This document shows, piece after piece, positions 23,002-31,645 of a DNA stretch of 64,000 nucleotides. The translations under genes and the position numbers were made by a program. Numbering within the stretch: position 1 is the stretch's first letter; each line of letters starts with the position of its first letter. The notes beneath the pieces are model-generated. The model made no database searches. It worked only from the letters and a program-made list of their open reading frames with translations, and was not told the DNA's origin. Origin of the DNA: Solirubrobacteraceae bacterium (lineage in GTDB: Bacteria > Actinomycetota > Thermoleophilia > Solirubrobacterales > Solirubrobacteraceae); NCBI GenBank assembly GCA_030447505.1, contig JAUJOT010000009.1:37233-101232 (forward strand). The letters are read 5' to 3'.

Positions 23002-24153
23002 ATGCGCGCGCCGTCCCACACCGCAATCGGCACCTGGAGCGGTGGGCGCTACCTGCATTTCGGCGAGCCGATCGCCGAGCAGCGCCTCGAGGCGCTGCTG
23101 ACGCCCGGCGCCGCCCTCGACACGCTCCTGACCGCCGACGCCTACGGCGCGGGCGAGGCCGACCGCGTGCTCGGCCGCGCGCTGCGCGGCGCCGAGCGCG
23201 ACGCGGTCTGCGTGATCGGCGCGATCGGGCACGACTTCTACGAGGGCGAGCGCGAGGGCGCGAAGGGCTATCCGCGCTTCACCGACCCGCGGCTGCGCGG
23301 CGCGGGCGGGACCGCATACGCCGACTACGTCCGGATGGCGACCGAGCGCAGCCTCGAGCGCATCGGAATCGACGCCTTCGACCTGCTGCTGCTGCACAAC
23401 CCCGATCGCACGGGCTACACGAGCGAGACCGTCTGGGAGGCGATGCGCGGCGTACGCGACGACGGGCTGACCGGCAGCCTCGGGATCGCCCCCGGTCCGG
23501 CCAACGGCTTCACGCTGGACGTCATCGACTGCCTCGAGCGATTCGGCGAGCTGATCGACTGGGCGATGGTGATCCTCAACCCGCTCGAGCCGTGGCCCGC
23601 CGAGCTGTGCCTCGCGGCCGCGCGCGAGCACGGCGTCAAGGTCATGACGCGCGTCGTCGACTACGGCGGCCTGTTCTGGGACGACGTGCGGCCGGGCCAC
23701 GCGTTCGCGCCGCGCGATCACCGCACCTTCCGGCCCGACGGCTGGGTCCAGGCGGGCAACGAGAAGCTCGAGCGGCTGCGCCCGATCGCCGAGCGCCACG
23801 GGCTGACGATGCTCCAGCTCGCCGCGCAGTGGTGCCTCGCGCACGAGCCGGTCGCCTGCGTCGTCCCGACGCTGATCCAGGAGATCGGCGCGGACGCGCG
23901 GCCGATCGAGGACAAGCGCGCAGAGCTGCTGGCGACGCCCGCCGACGTCGTGCTCGACGAGGCCGAGGCCGCGCGGCTGCGCGCGATCGGCGACAACACC
24001 GGCAGCATGTCGCTGAAGGGCGCCGACCCGCAGCACGAGGGCGAGCCGCGCCCCGACCGCTGGCCGCTGACCCCCGACCTCGGCGCCGTCGCGCGGCGCT
24101 GGGGCATCGAGCCCGACCGCGACCTGCGCCACCTCTCCGCGACCCGTGTCTAA
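23002..24153 (+). CDS. Aldo/keto reductase family protein
   Basis: A 383-residue TIM-barrel protein with the AKR features GTWSGGRYLHFGEP, TADAYGAGEADRVLGRAL, LLLLHNPDRTGY and WCLAHEPVACVVPTL. The catalytic Tyr of the usual D-Y-K-H set is probably Y in ADAYG; the HNPDR replaces the common HxPD. It is longer at the C-terminus than most AKRs. ATG 23002 is favoured; its stop lies inside the next gene (8-base overlap), so it is co-expressed with the antiporter. Substrate unknown. Confidence 0.75.
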   Translation: MRAPSHTAIGTWSGGRYLHFGEPIAEQRLEALLTPGAALDTLLTADAYGAGEADRVLGRALRGAERDAVCVIGAIGHDFYEGEREGAKGYPRFTDPRLRGAGGTAYADYVRMATERSLERIGIDAFDLLLLHNPDRTGYTSETVWEAMRGVRDDGLTGSLGIAPGPANGFTLDVIDCLERFGELIDWAMVILNPLEPWPAELCLAAAREHGVKVMTRVVDYGGLFWDDVRPGHAFAPRDHRTFRPDGWVQAGNEKLERLRPIAERHGLTMLQLAAQWCLAHEPVACVVPTLIQEIGADARPIEDKRAELLATPADVVLDEAEAARLRAIGDNTGSMSLKGADPQHEGEPRPDRWPLTPDLGAVARRWGIEPDRDLRHLSATRV

Positions 24154-25261
24154 GGCGCGCCGTTTTCTCCTGTCCGGCTCGGGCTGGCCGTACCTGCTCG
24201 TGCCGTTGATCCCGATCGCGATCGTGCTCGAGTTCAGCCATGCCGAGGCGGCGCTGATCTTCGGGGCGGCGGCGGCGGGCGTCGTGCCGACGGCGGCGCT
24301 GATGGGTCGCGCCACCGAGGAGCTCGCGCACCGCTCGGGCCCCGGGATCGGCGGTTTCCTGAACGTGACGTTCGGCAACGCGCCCGAGCTGATCATCGCC
24401 TTCTTCGCGCTGAACGCCGGCCTGCAGGAGGTCGTCAAGGCGTCGATCATCGGCTCGATCCTCGGCAACATCCTGCTCGTCATGGGCGCCGCGATGCTCG
24501 TCGGCGGGCTCAAGCGCCCGGTGCAGACGTTCAACCCGACGGCCGCCGCCGTGCAGTCCTCGATGCTGCTGCTCGCCGCGGTCGCGCTCGTCATGCCGAC
24601 GATCTTCCAGCTCGTCGCGGGCGGCGGGCTGCCCGGCGTCGGCGAGGACCGCGTCGACTTCGGCTCCGACCTCGAGCGCATGTCGCTCGTCGTCGCCTTC
24701 ATCCTGCTGGCCTCCTACGCCGCCGGCCTGTTCTTCTCGCTGAAGTCACACCGGGCGCTGTTCAACCCGACATCCGAGGCCGAGGAGCACCTCGACGAAC
24801 CGTGGTCGGTCCGCACGGCGGTGATCGTGCTCGCGGTCGCCGGTGTCGCCGTCGGCATCATGTCCGAGATCCTCGTCGGCTCGATCTCCGAGGCCTCCGA
24901 GACGATCGGCCTGAGCGAGTTCTTCGTCGGCCTGATCGTCGTCGCGATCGTCGGCAACGCCGCCGAGCACTGGGTCGCGATCTACTTCGCGGCGAAGGAC
25001 AAGATGGACCTCGCCGTGAACATCTCGATCGGCTCGAGCGCACAGATCGCGCTCTTCGCGGCCCCCGTGCTCGTGATTCTCTCGTTCTTCGTCGGCCCCA
25101 ACCCGATGGCGCTCGTCTTCAACGGATTCGAGCTCGGGGCGGTCTTCCTCGCGATCCTGATCGCCAACCACGTCACCCACGACGGCGAGTCGACCTGGTA
25201 CGAGGGCCTGCAGCTGCTCGCCGTGTATACCGTGCTCGGCGTCGTCTTCTTCTACGCGTAG
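24146..25261 (+). CDS. Ca2+/H+ antiporter, CaCA/Cax family
   Basis: 371 residues with about eleven hydrophobic segments and the two inverted alpha-repeat signatures: GNAPELIIAF (residues about 76-85) and GNAAEHWVAI (about 271-280). The Glu in each is the ion-binding residue of Cax-type cation/proton exchangers. It would export calcium (or other divalent cations) using the proton gradient. GTG 24146 overlaps the AKR gene. Confidence 0.92.
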   Translation: MSKARRFLLSGSGWPYLLVPLIPIAIVLEFSHAEAALIFGAAAAGVVPTAALMGRATEELAHRSGPGIGGFLNVTFGNAPELIIAFFALNAGLQEVVKASIIGSILGNILLVMGAAMLVGGLKRPVQTFNPTAAAVQSSMLLLAAVALVMPTIFQLVAGGGLPGVGEDRVDFGSDLERMSLVVAFILLASYAAGLFFSLKSHRALFNPTSEAEEHLDEPWSVRTAVIVLAVAGVAVGIMSEILVGSISEASETIGLSEFFVGLIVVAIVGNAAEHWVAIYFAAKDKMDLAVNISIGSSAQIALFAAPVLVILSFFVGPNPMALVFNGFELGAVFLAILIANHVTHDGESTWYEGLQLLAVYTVLGVVFFYA

Positions 25262-25285
25262 TGCCGCGCTAGGACGAACCACGAG

Positions 25286-26257
25286 ATGCAACTGCTCGAG
25301 TTCGGCGGGTTGATCGTCGTCCTGATCGTGCTGCTGGCACTTGACCTGCGCTTCTTCGCGCGCGGCCGCGAGGGGACGTTCCGCGAGAGCGTGATCTGGT
25401 CCCTGGGCTGGCTGGCGCTCGGCCTCGCGGTGACGGGGGTCGTGCTGGCGCTGCACGGCAGCGAGGACGCCATCAACTACGTGACGGTCTACCTCATCGA
25501 GCGCTCGCTGTCGCTCGACAACCTCTTCGTCTTCATCCTGCTGTTCGCGTACTTCGGCGTGCCGCACCGGTACCGGGCGCGGCTCATCTTCTGGGGCATC
25601 ATCGCGGCGCTCGTGCTGCGCGGGCTGGCGATCCTCGGAGGGACCGCGCTGATCGAGCAGTTCCACTTCGTCCTGTACGTGCTCGGCGTGCTGCTGCTCG
25701 TGCTCGCCTACCGGATCTATCGCGGCGTCGGCGAGAACGTCGACCCGGACCGCAACCTGATCGTGCGCGGCGTGCGCAGGCTCTTCCCGGTGACGGACGG
25801 CTTCCGGCAGGGCCGCTGGTTCGTGCGCGAGGACGGCCGCCGTTTCGTGACGCCGGCATTTCTCTGCCTCGCGGCGATCGTCGCCGCCGACATCGCGTTC
25901 GCCGTCGACTCGATCCCGGCGGCGTTTGCGATCACGCGCGAGCCGTTCATCATCTGGGCCGGCAACGTCTTCGCGCTGCTCGGCCTGCGCGCGCTGTTCG
26001 TCCTCGTCGAGGGGCTGATCCGGCGCTTCCGCTACCTCGACGAGACGATCGCCTTCGTGCTGGGGCTGATCGGTGTGAAGCTGCTCGTCGAGGAGTGGGT
26101 CAAGGTCGGCCCCGTCACGAGCCTGGTGATCGTCGCGGTCGCGTTCGCGATCGGCATCACGGCGTCGCTGATCGGCGACAGACGCGACCCGGAGGGCACC
26201 GCGGCTCGCCTCGAGGCGCGGACCGAGCGCGCCCCCGCGGTCGACCACGACCTGTAG
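25286..26257 (+). CDS. TerC/Alx-family integral membrane protein
   Basis: A 323-residue membrane protein with the TerC pattern: ALDLRFF at the N-terminus, YLIERSLSLDNLFVF, and AADIAFAVDSIPAAFAIT; the paired Asp residues in SLDN and AVDSIP are conserved in the family. Characterised members export manganese or support metal loading of secreted proteins; the tellurite name is historical. It follows the Ca2+/H+ antiporter by 24 bases, making a cation-transport pair. No yybP-ykoY Mn riboswitch is seen in the short spacer. Confidence 0.92.
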   Translation: MQLLEFGGLIVVLIVLLALDLRFFARGREGTFRESVIWSLGWLALGLAVTGVVLALHGSEDAINYVTVYLIERSLSLDNLFVFILLFAYFGVPHRYRARLIFWGIIAALVLRGLAILGGTALIEQFHFVLYVLGVLLLVLAYRIYRGVGENVDPDRNLIVRGVRRLFPVTDGFRQGRWFVREDGRRFVTPAFLCLAAIVAADIAFAVDSIPAAFAITREPFIIWAGNVFALLGLRALFVLVEGLIRRFRYLDETIAFVLGLIGVKLLVEEWVKVGPVTSLVIVAVAFAIGITASLIGDRRDPEGTAARLEARTERAPAVDHDL

Positions 26258-26269
26258 CGGGAGGCGCGA

Positions 26270-26593
26270 CTATCCCTCGGCGAGCTCGTCGGCCTCGGGC
26301 TCGGCGTTCTCGTCGTCGCCGACGATGTCGTCGCCGGCGCCCAGGCCGGCGCCCAGCGTCGCGCCGTGGCGCACCTGAAAGGCCTGCATGAGCTCGTCGC
26401 GGGCGTCGGCGTCGACCGGAACCTCGTCGGAGATCAGGACCCAGTCCGAGCCCTCGAAGTCCTCCATGTTGAAGATCTCGGTGTCGACGTCCGGGGAGTC
26501 GTCGATGACGACGAGCACCTCGGTCTGAGGATTGAAGTACGTGCCCGGGCGGTTGACGATGTCTTCGAGCTCGAACTGTCGCGGATTGGCCAT
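26270..26593 (-). CDS. Small acidic conserved protein
   Basis: 107 residues from ATG 26593, beginning MANPRQFELEDIVNRPGTYF and continuing EVLVVIDDSP, DWVLISDEVPVD. The C-terminal 30 residues are Asp/Glu/Gly-rich. The fold looks like a small alpha/beta domain. No characterised family is recognised. Convergent with terC, 12 bases apart. Confidence 0.65.
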   Translation of the reverse strand: MANPRQFELEDIVNRPGTYFNPQTEVLVVIDDSPDVDTEIFNMEDFEGSDWVLISDEVPVDADARDELMQAFQVRHGATLGAGLGAGDDIVGDDENAEPEADELAEG

Positions 26594-26896
26594 GGCCCTT
26601 CTTCTATCAGGAACGGTTGCGGATCCGCCGCTCGATCTGCTCGTCGACGTCGAGCGGGGTCCGCGCCGGCACGTACCCGTCGCGTCTTGCGCGCAAGCAC
26701 GTGCTGGCGAATCTCGCAGCTCGTCGTCGACCGCGGGCGGCGCTCGGCCCGTCCTCGATCTGGAGATGACGGCAGCCGGCCCAGAGTGCACCGGTCACCT
26801 GTCGACAGCATCGATGCGGCCCGCTACCCTGCCCGGTAGCACGGCATTGACTGACCAGTCAGTCTACGCGTTCCGATACGTCCCGCAGGAGCATCC
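26594..26896. other. Divergent intergenic region
   Basis: About 300 bases between the small acidic gene and the acyl-CoA dehydrogenase. It holds the palindromic operator at 26849-26864. A 63-codon minus-strand frame (26607-26798) is possible but its Arg-rich content is not convincing. Confidence 0.4.
26849..26864. promoter_or_regulatory. Perfect palindrome GACTGAC-CA-GTCAGTC, probable TetR-family operator
   Basis: A 7-bp perfect inverted repeat with a 2-base centre, 32 bases before the acyl-CoA dehydrogenase start. TetR-family repressors of fatty-acid degradation commonly bind palindromes of this TGAC...GTCA type. No tetR gene is in the window next to it, so the regulator would be encoded elsewhere. 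Confidence 0.7.
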
Positions 26897-28069
26897 ATGG
26901 TCGATTTCACGCTTAGCGACGAGCAGAAGGACCTTCGCGAGCTGGCGCACGACTTCGCGGCGAAGGAGATTCGCCCCGTCGCGTGGGAGCTCGACCGCGA
27001 CGGCGGGTGGCCGCAGGCGATCATCGACAAGGCCCACGAGGTCGGCCTGATGAACATCCACATCCCCGAGGAGTACGGCGGGGCGGGCCTGACTTACCTC
27101 GACGGCTGCATCATCGAGGAGGAGCTCTCGTGGGGCTGCTCGGGAGTCCAGACCTCGCTTGGCGCCAACGGCCTCGCCGCCGCGCCGGTGATGCTCGGCG
27201 GCTCCGAGGAGGTCAAGCGCGAGTTCGCCGACGAGCTCGTCTCCGAGCCCAAGCTCGCCTCCTTCTGCCTGACCGAGCCGGACGCCGGCTCCGATGTCGC
27301 GGGGATGCGCACGAAGGCGGTCCGCAAGGGCGACAAGTACGTCCTCAACGGCTCGAAGTGCTTCATCACGAACGGCAGCTACGCCGACTTCTTCGTCGTC
27401 TACGCGAAGACCGACCCGGAGGCCGGTCAGCGCGGCATCTCCGCCTTCCTCGTCCGCAAGGACGACACGGTCATCGTGGACAAGAAGGAGGACAAGATGG
27501 GCCAGCGCGCCTCCAATACCGCGACGATCACGTTCGACGACACCGAGGTCGACGCGCGGTACCTGCTCGGCGAGGAGAACAAGGGCTTCAAGCTCGCGAT
27601 GATGGTGCTCGACCGCACCCGTCCCGGCGTCGCGGCGATGGCGACCGGCATCTCGCGCGCGGCGTTCGAGTTCGCCACGGCGTACTCCAAGGAGCGCGTC
27701 CAGTTCGGCGTGCCGATCGCGATGCACCAGGCGATCCAGTTCATGATCGCCGACATGGCGACGAAGGTGCACCTCTCGCGCCTGGCGACCTGGAACAGCG
27801 CCGTGCTGCTCGACCAGGGCAAGCGCAACACCCTCGAGTCCGCGCACGCCAAGCGCTTCGCGGCCGACTCTGCGATGGAGGTCGCGACCGACGCCGTGCA
27901 GGTCTACGGCGGCTACGGCTTCATCAAGGACTACCCGGTCGAGAAGCTCATGCGCGACGCGAAGATCATGCAGCTCTACGAAGGCACGTCGCAGATCCAG
28001 CGGCTTGTCATCGCCCGCGAGACGCTGCTGCCACGGCGCGTCGAGCAGCCCGCGCCCGCGACGGCCTGA
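26897..28069 (+). CDS. Acyl-CoA dehydrogenase
   Basis: 390 residues with the ACAD signatures FCLTEPDAGSD (FAD and substrate binding), FITNGSYADFFVV, QRASNTATITFDD and the C-terminal YGGYGFIKDYPVEKLMRDAKI. The catalytic base is E362 in QLYEGTSQIQ, the position used by short/medium-chain enzymes. It performs the first beta-oxidation step, passing electrons to ETF. It heads an operon with the HCDH-ECH fusion and lies directly behind a TetR-type operator, so fatty-acid-responsive control is likely. Confidence 0.95.
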   Translation: MVDFTLSDEQKDLRELAHDFAAKEIRPVAWELDRDGGWPQAIIDKAHEVGLMNIHIPEEYGGAGLTYLDGCIIEEELSWGCSGVQTSLGANGLAAAPVMLGGSEEVKREFADELVSEPKLASFCLTEPDAGSDVAGMRTKAVRKGDKYVLNGSKCFITNGSYADFFVVYAKTDPEAGQRGISAFLVRKDDTVIVDKKEDKMGQRASNTATITFDDTEVDARYLLGEENKGFKLAMMVLDRTRPGVAAMATGISRAAFEFATAYSKERVQFGVPIAMHQAIQFMIADMATKVHLSRLATWNSAVLLDQGKRNTLESAHAKRFAADSAMEVATDAVQVYGGYGFIKDYPVEKLMRDAKIMQLYEGTSQIQRLVIARETLLPRRVEQPAPATA

Positions 28070-28159
28070 CGCTCCGAAGCGTTCTGCGCCGCTCCACCCG
28101 GTGACCCCCGCGACCGTCGTTGCCCAGGCTCACGTCGATCGGCAGGGCATACTGCAGCG

Positions 28160-28270
28160 ATGGCCGCTCGTCATCTCCCGACGGAGGCCGCCGTTGCCGA
28201 CGCGGCCGCCCGGAGCGACGTCCGGATCGCCGCGGCCGTCGACCTGATCGGCAACGAGCTGGTGCCCTGA
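28160..28270 (+). CDS. Possible 36-residue small ORF
   Basis: ATG 28160 opens a 36-codon frame (begins MAARHLPTEAAVADAA, ends DLIGNELVP) that stops four bases before the SRPBCC start. There is no strong Shine-Dalgarno. The position suggests translational coupling, but the sequence alone does not prove expression. Confidence 0.2.
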   Translation: MAARHLPTEAAVADAAARSDVRIAAAVDLIGNELVP

Positions 28271-28274
28271 GCCG

Positions 28275-28736
28275 ATGCGCACCGTCGTGGTGCGGCAGCT
28301 GCTGCCGGGCGCCTCGCTCGACGAGGTGGCACGGTTGTGGTTCGACCTCGGGCGCCGGCCGTCGATCGTCGACGGCTTCGGCACGCTCTCGCGCAGCGAG
28401 GGCGATTGGCCGCACGCCGGCGCGCGGATCGTCTGGGACTCGCTGCGAAACGGCCGCGGCCGCGTCGTCGAGCACGTGCTCGAGTACGAGCCCGGCGTGA
28501 CGCAGCTCGTGCGCATCGAGGATCCCGCTCTGACGGGCACGCAGCGCGTGCGCTTCGTCCCCGGCGAGCGCGGCTGCGAGATCCGCCTCGAGCTCGCCTA
28601 CGAGCTCAAGCGGAGAGGCCGGCTCGCGGCGGTCCTGAGCGATCTGTTCTTCGTGCGTCGCACCCTCGGCGACGCGCTGCGCCGGACGCTCGGGCGCTTC
28701 GCGGTCGAGCTGCAGGCCGACCGCGAGATGAGATGA
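28275..28736 (+). CDS. SRPBCC/START-like protein
   Basis: 153 residues from ATG 28275. It starts with a beta strand (RTVVVRQLLPG) and shows the polyketide-cyclase-like helix-grip pattern: W-F-D-L-G-RR-P-S-I-V-D-G-F, then EHVLEYEPG and CEIRLELAYELKRRG, ending in a long C-terminal helix. Such proteins bind hydrophobic ligands in a cavity. Its place between two beta-oxidation genes fits an acyl or aromatic ligand. No catalytic residues can be named. Confidence 0.65.
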   Translation: MRTVVVRQLLPGASLDEVARLWFDLGRRPSIVDGFGTLSRSEGDWPHAGARIVWDSLRNGRGRVVEHVLEYEPGVTQLVRIEDPALTGTQRVRFVPGERGCEIRLELAYELKRRGRLAAVLSDLFFVRRTLGDALRRTLGRFAVELQADREMR

Positions 28737-28760
28737 CCAACGAGAAGGAGAACTGACAGC

Positions 28761-30752
28761 GTGTTCGTGTTCAAGGCTGCGGTCGTCGGAGCAGGGACGA
28801 TGGGCGGAGAGATCGCCCAGGTGATCGCCTCCGCGGGCATCCCGGTGCTGCTGAAGGACATCCAGCAGGAGCTCGTCGACCTCGGCCTGAAGAAGGCCGA
28901 GGAGGTCACGAACGCCCAGCTCGGCGGGCTCGTCGAGAAGCAGAAGATCAGCCGGGAGCAGGCCGACGCGCAGGCGCAGGAGATCCTCGGCCGGATCACG
29001 GGAGCGATCGAGTACGAGGGCTTCGGCGACGTCGACTTCGTCATCGAGGCCGTGCCGGAGCGGATCGAGCTCAAGCAGGCCGTCTTCGCCGAGCTCGATG
29101 CGATCACGCCGGGGCACGCGATCCTCGCCTCGAACACGTCGTCGCTTGCGATCAGCGAGATGGCCGACGCGACCTCGCGCCCCGACAAGGTCGTCGGCTT
29201 CCATTTCTTCTATCCGGCGTCGATCATGCGCCTCGTCGAGATCGTCGAGGGCGCCGACACGTCGCCCGAGACGATGCAGACGGCGACCACGTTCGCGCAG
29301 ACGATCCGCAAGCTGCCGATCGCGTGCGGCGAGGAGCCGGGCTTCGTCGTCAACCGGGTCCTCAACTCGGCGATCAGCGAGATCTGGCGCGTCCAGGAGG
29401 AGAAAGACCTGTCGGTCAAGGCGGTCGACGACGCGCTGTCGCAGGCGCGCGTCGCGCCGATGGGCCCGTTCTTCCTCACCGACCTGCTGGGCCTCGACAC
29501 GGTGCTGCACGTCGCAGAGCACCTGCAGGAGTCCTACGGCTCGGAGTCCTTCTACATCCACCAGGGGATGAAGGCGCTCGTCGCGGCCGGCGATCTGGGC
29601 GCGAAGACCGGCAAGGGCTTCTATGACGATGGCCAGCCGCGCTCGGAGGGCGAGACGGAGTTCGACCACGAGGAGCTCACGCAGCGCTTCGTGCTCAAGG
29701 CTCTGGTCGAGGCGTGCCTGCTGCTCGAGGACGGGATCGCGACGGTGCGCGACATCGACCTCGGCCTGATGGCCGGAGCCGGCCTGGTCCCGCCGCCGTT
29801 GGCGCGCGCCGACCAGACCGGCCTCGACGTGGCGCTGGCCGCGCTCGAGCGTGCCGCGGTGCAGTGGGGCGAGCAGTTTAGGCCGCCGCTGATCCTGCGC
29901 CGGCTCGTCGCGCAGGGCCGCCTCGGCGCGAAGACGGGCCAAGGCTTCTTCGCGTACAAGCAGCCCGACGACGGCTTCGAGCAGGGCGAGGCCGTCCAGC
30001 TCGAGACGTGCGACGGCTACGCGATCGCCTGGCTCGACCGGCCCCCGGCGAACTCGCTGTCGTCGCAGGTCATCAGCGAGCTCGCGCGCATCTGGGAGCA
30101 CGTCGAGAGCGAGGACGGCATTCGCGCGCTGATCCTCGCCTCGGCGAACCCGATGCTGTTCTGCGCGGGCGCCGACATCAAGGCGTTCGCGCAGATCGAC
30201 GAGGCGACCGGCGCCGAGCTGCTGGACGAGACGCACGCACTGCTGCGGCGGATGGAGTGCTCGTCGACGGTGACGATCGCAGCGGTCAACGCGGTCGCGT
30301 TCGGCGGCGGCTGCGAGCTCGCGATGGGCTGCGACGTACGCATCGCCGCGCAGTCGGCGAGCTTCGGTCAGCCTGAGATCAACCTCGGGATCATCCCCGG
30401 CTTCGGCGGCACGCAGCGGCTCCCGCGGCTCGTGGGGACGGCGCGAGCGCTCGAGCTCAACCTGACCGGCGATCCGATCTCCGCCGAGGAGGCGTTCGAG
30501 ATCGGGCTCGTGAACCGCGTCGTGCCCGATCACGAGCTGCACGACGCGGCGCGCGCGTGGGCGCGCAAGCTCGGCGGCCAGCCTCCCCTGGCCGTGGCGG
30601 CGATCAAGCGCACGACGGCCGGCGACGCGGATCTCGACCAGGGCATCGAGGCCGAGAAGGACGCCTTCGGCGAGATCTTCCGCAGCGACGACGCGCGCGA
30701 GGGAATCACCGCGTTTCTGGCCAAGCGCTCGCCGCGGTGGACCGGGAGGTGA
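28761..30752 (+). CDS. Bifunctional 3-hydroxyacyl-CoA dehydrogenase / enoyl-CoA hydratase
   Basis: 663 residues. The N-terminal NAD-binding domain has GAGTMG (residues 10-15) and the HCDH signature around FHFFYPASIM; two C-terminal HCDH domains follow (residues about 185-280 and 300-400, each with a GAKTGxGFxxY block). Residues about 410-660 are an enoyl-CoA hydratase/crotonase domain: CAGADIKAF, AFGGGCELAMGCD (oxyanion hole) and EINLGIIPGFGGTQRL. This order, dehydrogenase first, is the reverse of FadB and matches the archaeal/actinobacterial fusion type. It carries out steps two and three of beta-oxidation. SD AAGGAG lies about 10 bases before GTG 28761. Confidence 0.95.
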   Translation: MFVFKAAVVGAGTMGGEIAQVIASAGIPVLLKDIQQELVDLGLKKAEEVTNAQLGGLVEKQKISREQADAQAQEILGRITGAIEYEGFGDVDFVIEAVPERIELKQAVFAELDAITPGHAILASNTSSLAISEMADATSRPDKVVGFHFFYPASIMRLVEIVEGADTSPETMQTATTFAQTIRKLPIACGEEPGFVVNRVLNSAISEIWRVQEEKDLSVKAVDDALSQARVAPMGPFFLTDLLGLDTVLHVAEHLQESYGSESFYIHQGMKALVAAGDLGAKTGKGFYDDGQPRSEGETEFDHEELTQRFVLKALVEACLLLEDGIATVRDIDLGLMAGAGLVPPPLARADQTGLDVALAALERAAVQWGEQFRPPLILRRLVAQGRLGAKTGQGFFAYKQPDDGFEQGEAVQLETCDGYAIAWLDRPPANSLSSQVISELARIWEHVESEDGIRALILASANPMLFCAGADIKAFAQIDEATGAELLDETHALLRRMECSSTVTIAAVNAVAFGGGCELAMGCDVRIAAQSASFGQPEINLGIIPGFGGTQRLPRLVGTARALELNLTGDPISAEEAFEIGLVNRVVPDHELHDAARAWARKLGGQPPLAVAAIKRTTAGDADLDQGIEAEKDAFGEIFRSDDAREGITAFLAKRSPRWTGR

Positions 30753-31507
30753 CGGCTGCTTTCGACGTTCTGGCCCTGGCGGAGCTCGTGCGCGGCGCCG
30801 GGTCGGTCGTCGCGCTGACCGGCGCCGGGATCTCCGTCCCCTCCGGGATCCCGGACTTCCGCACGCCCGGGACCGGGATCTGGGAGAACGTCGATCCGAT
30901 CGAGGTAGCGCACATCGACGCCTGGCGCGCGAACCCCGAGCGGTTCTGGAGCTTCTACGGGCAGCGCTTCCGCGCGCTCGGCGACAAGGAGCCCAACGGC
31001 GCGCACCGCGCGCTGGTGCAGCTCGAGCGCCGCGGGCTGCTCGACGCGGTGATCACGCAGAACATCGACATGCTGCATCGATGCGCCGGAACGCAGGCGC
31101 TCGTCGAGGTGCACGGGTCGATCGCGACGTGCTCGTGCCTGTCGTGTGGAGAACGGGTCGCGTCGGCGACGGTGACCGAGCAGCTTGCAGAGACGACCGT
31201 GCCGGCGTGCAGATGCGGGCGGCCCTTGAAGCCCGACGTCGTCCTGTTCGGGGAGTTCCTGCCCCAGGAGGCGCTCGAGCGGGCGACGCGGCTCGCCGAG
31301 CGCGCCGACCTGCTGCTGTGCATCGGCTCCTCACTGGAGGTGTATCCGGTTGCGCAGCTGCCCGGGATCACGCTGCGCCACGGGGGCGACGTGGCGATCG
31401 TGACGCAGGGTCCGACGCCGTACGACGGGCGCGCCGCGGTCCGGCTCGAAGGTGACGTGGAGTCGGAGCTTGCCGCGTTGACGGCGGCGTTGAGCCAGGT
31501 CGGTTGA
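30749..31507 (+). CDS. SIR2-family NAD-dependent protein deacylase
   Basis: About 252 residues. Motifs: GAGISVPSGIPDFR, the catalytic segment TQNIDMLH with HG (VEVHGS) and PDVVLFGE. The zinc ribbon has CLSC and then CRCG, i.e. a C-x-C in the second half rather than CxxC, a variation seen in some actinobacterial sirtuins. The enzyme removes acyl groups from lysines using NAD. GTG 30749 overlaps the upstream TGA (GTGA); GTG 30737 is also possible. Being coupled to beta-oxidation genes suggests control of acyl-CoA metabolic enzymes. Confidence 0.9.
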   Translation: MTAAFDVLALAELVRGAGSVVALTGAGISVPSGIPDFRTPGTGIWENVDPIEVAHIDAWRANPERFWSFYGQRFRALGDKEPNGAHRALVQLERRGLLDAVITQNIDMLHRCAGTQALVEVHGSIATCSCLSCGERVASATVTEQLAETTVPACRCGRPLKPDVVLFGEFLPQEALERATRLAERADLLLCIGSSLEVYPVAQLPGITLRHGGDVAIVTQGPTPYDGRAAVRLEGDVESELAALTAALSQVG

Positions 31508-31587
31508 GGCCGGCGCAAGCCGGCGAGGGGCGAGACGTCGGCCGAGCCCTCCAGCTACCGAAGCGACGCGTGGAGCTGCACAGCGCG

Positions 31588-31619
31588 AAACCGCCGCGAC
31601 CCGGGGGTCACGGCGGTTT
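31588..31619. terminator. Bidirectional terminator hairpin
   Basis: AAACCGCCGCGACCC pairs with the complementary GGGGTCACGGCGGTTT around a short loop (one internal mismatch). The A-run on one side and T-run on the other fit termination from both the sirtuin operon (plus) and the hydrolase gene (minus). Confidence 0.88.
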
Positions 31620-31645
31620 CGGTCACTCCCCGAATCGACGCGTGG

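Noticed and set aside
22891-24702. Long minus-strand extension upstream of the C5-epimerase (1124-codon frame)
   Set aside because: It runs antisense to the aldo/keto reductase and antiporter genes, and the signal peptide at GTG 22890 marks the true start.
26607-26798. 63-codon minus-strand ORF upstream of the small acidic gene
   Set aside because: Composition looks like a shadow frame and it has no motif; the tail (DEQIERRIRNRS) is the only part that looks protein-like.
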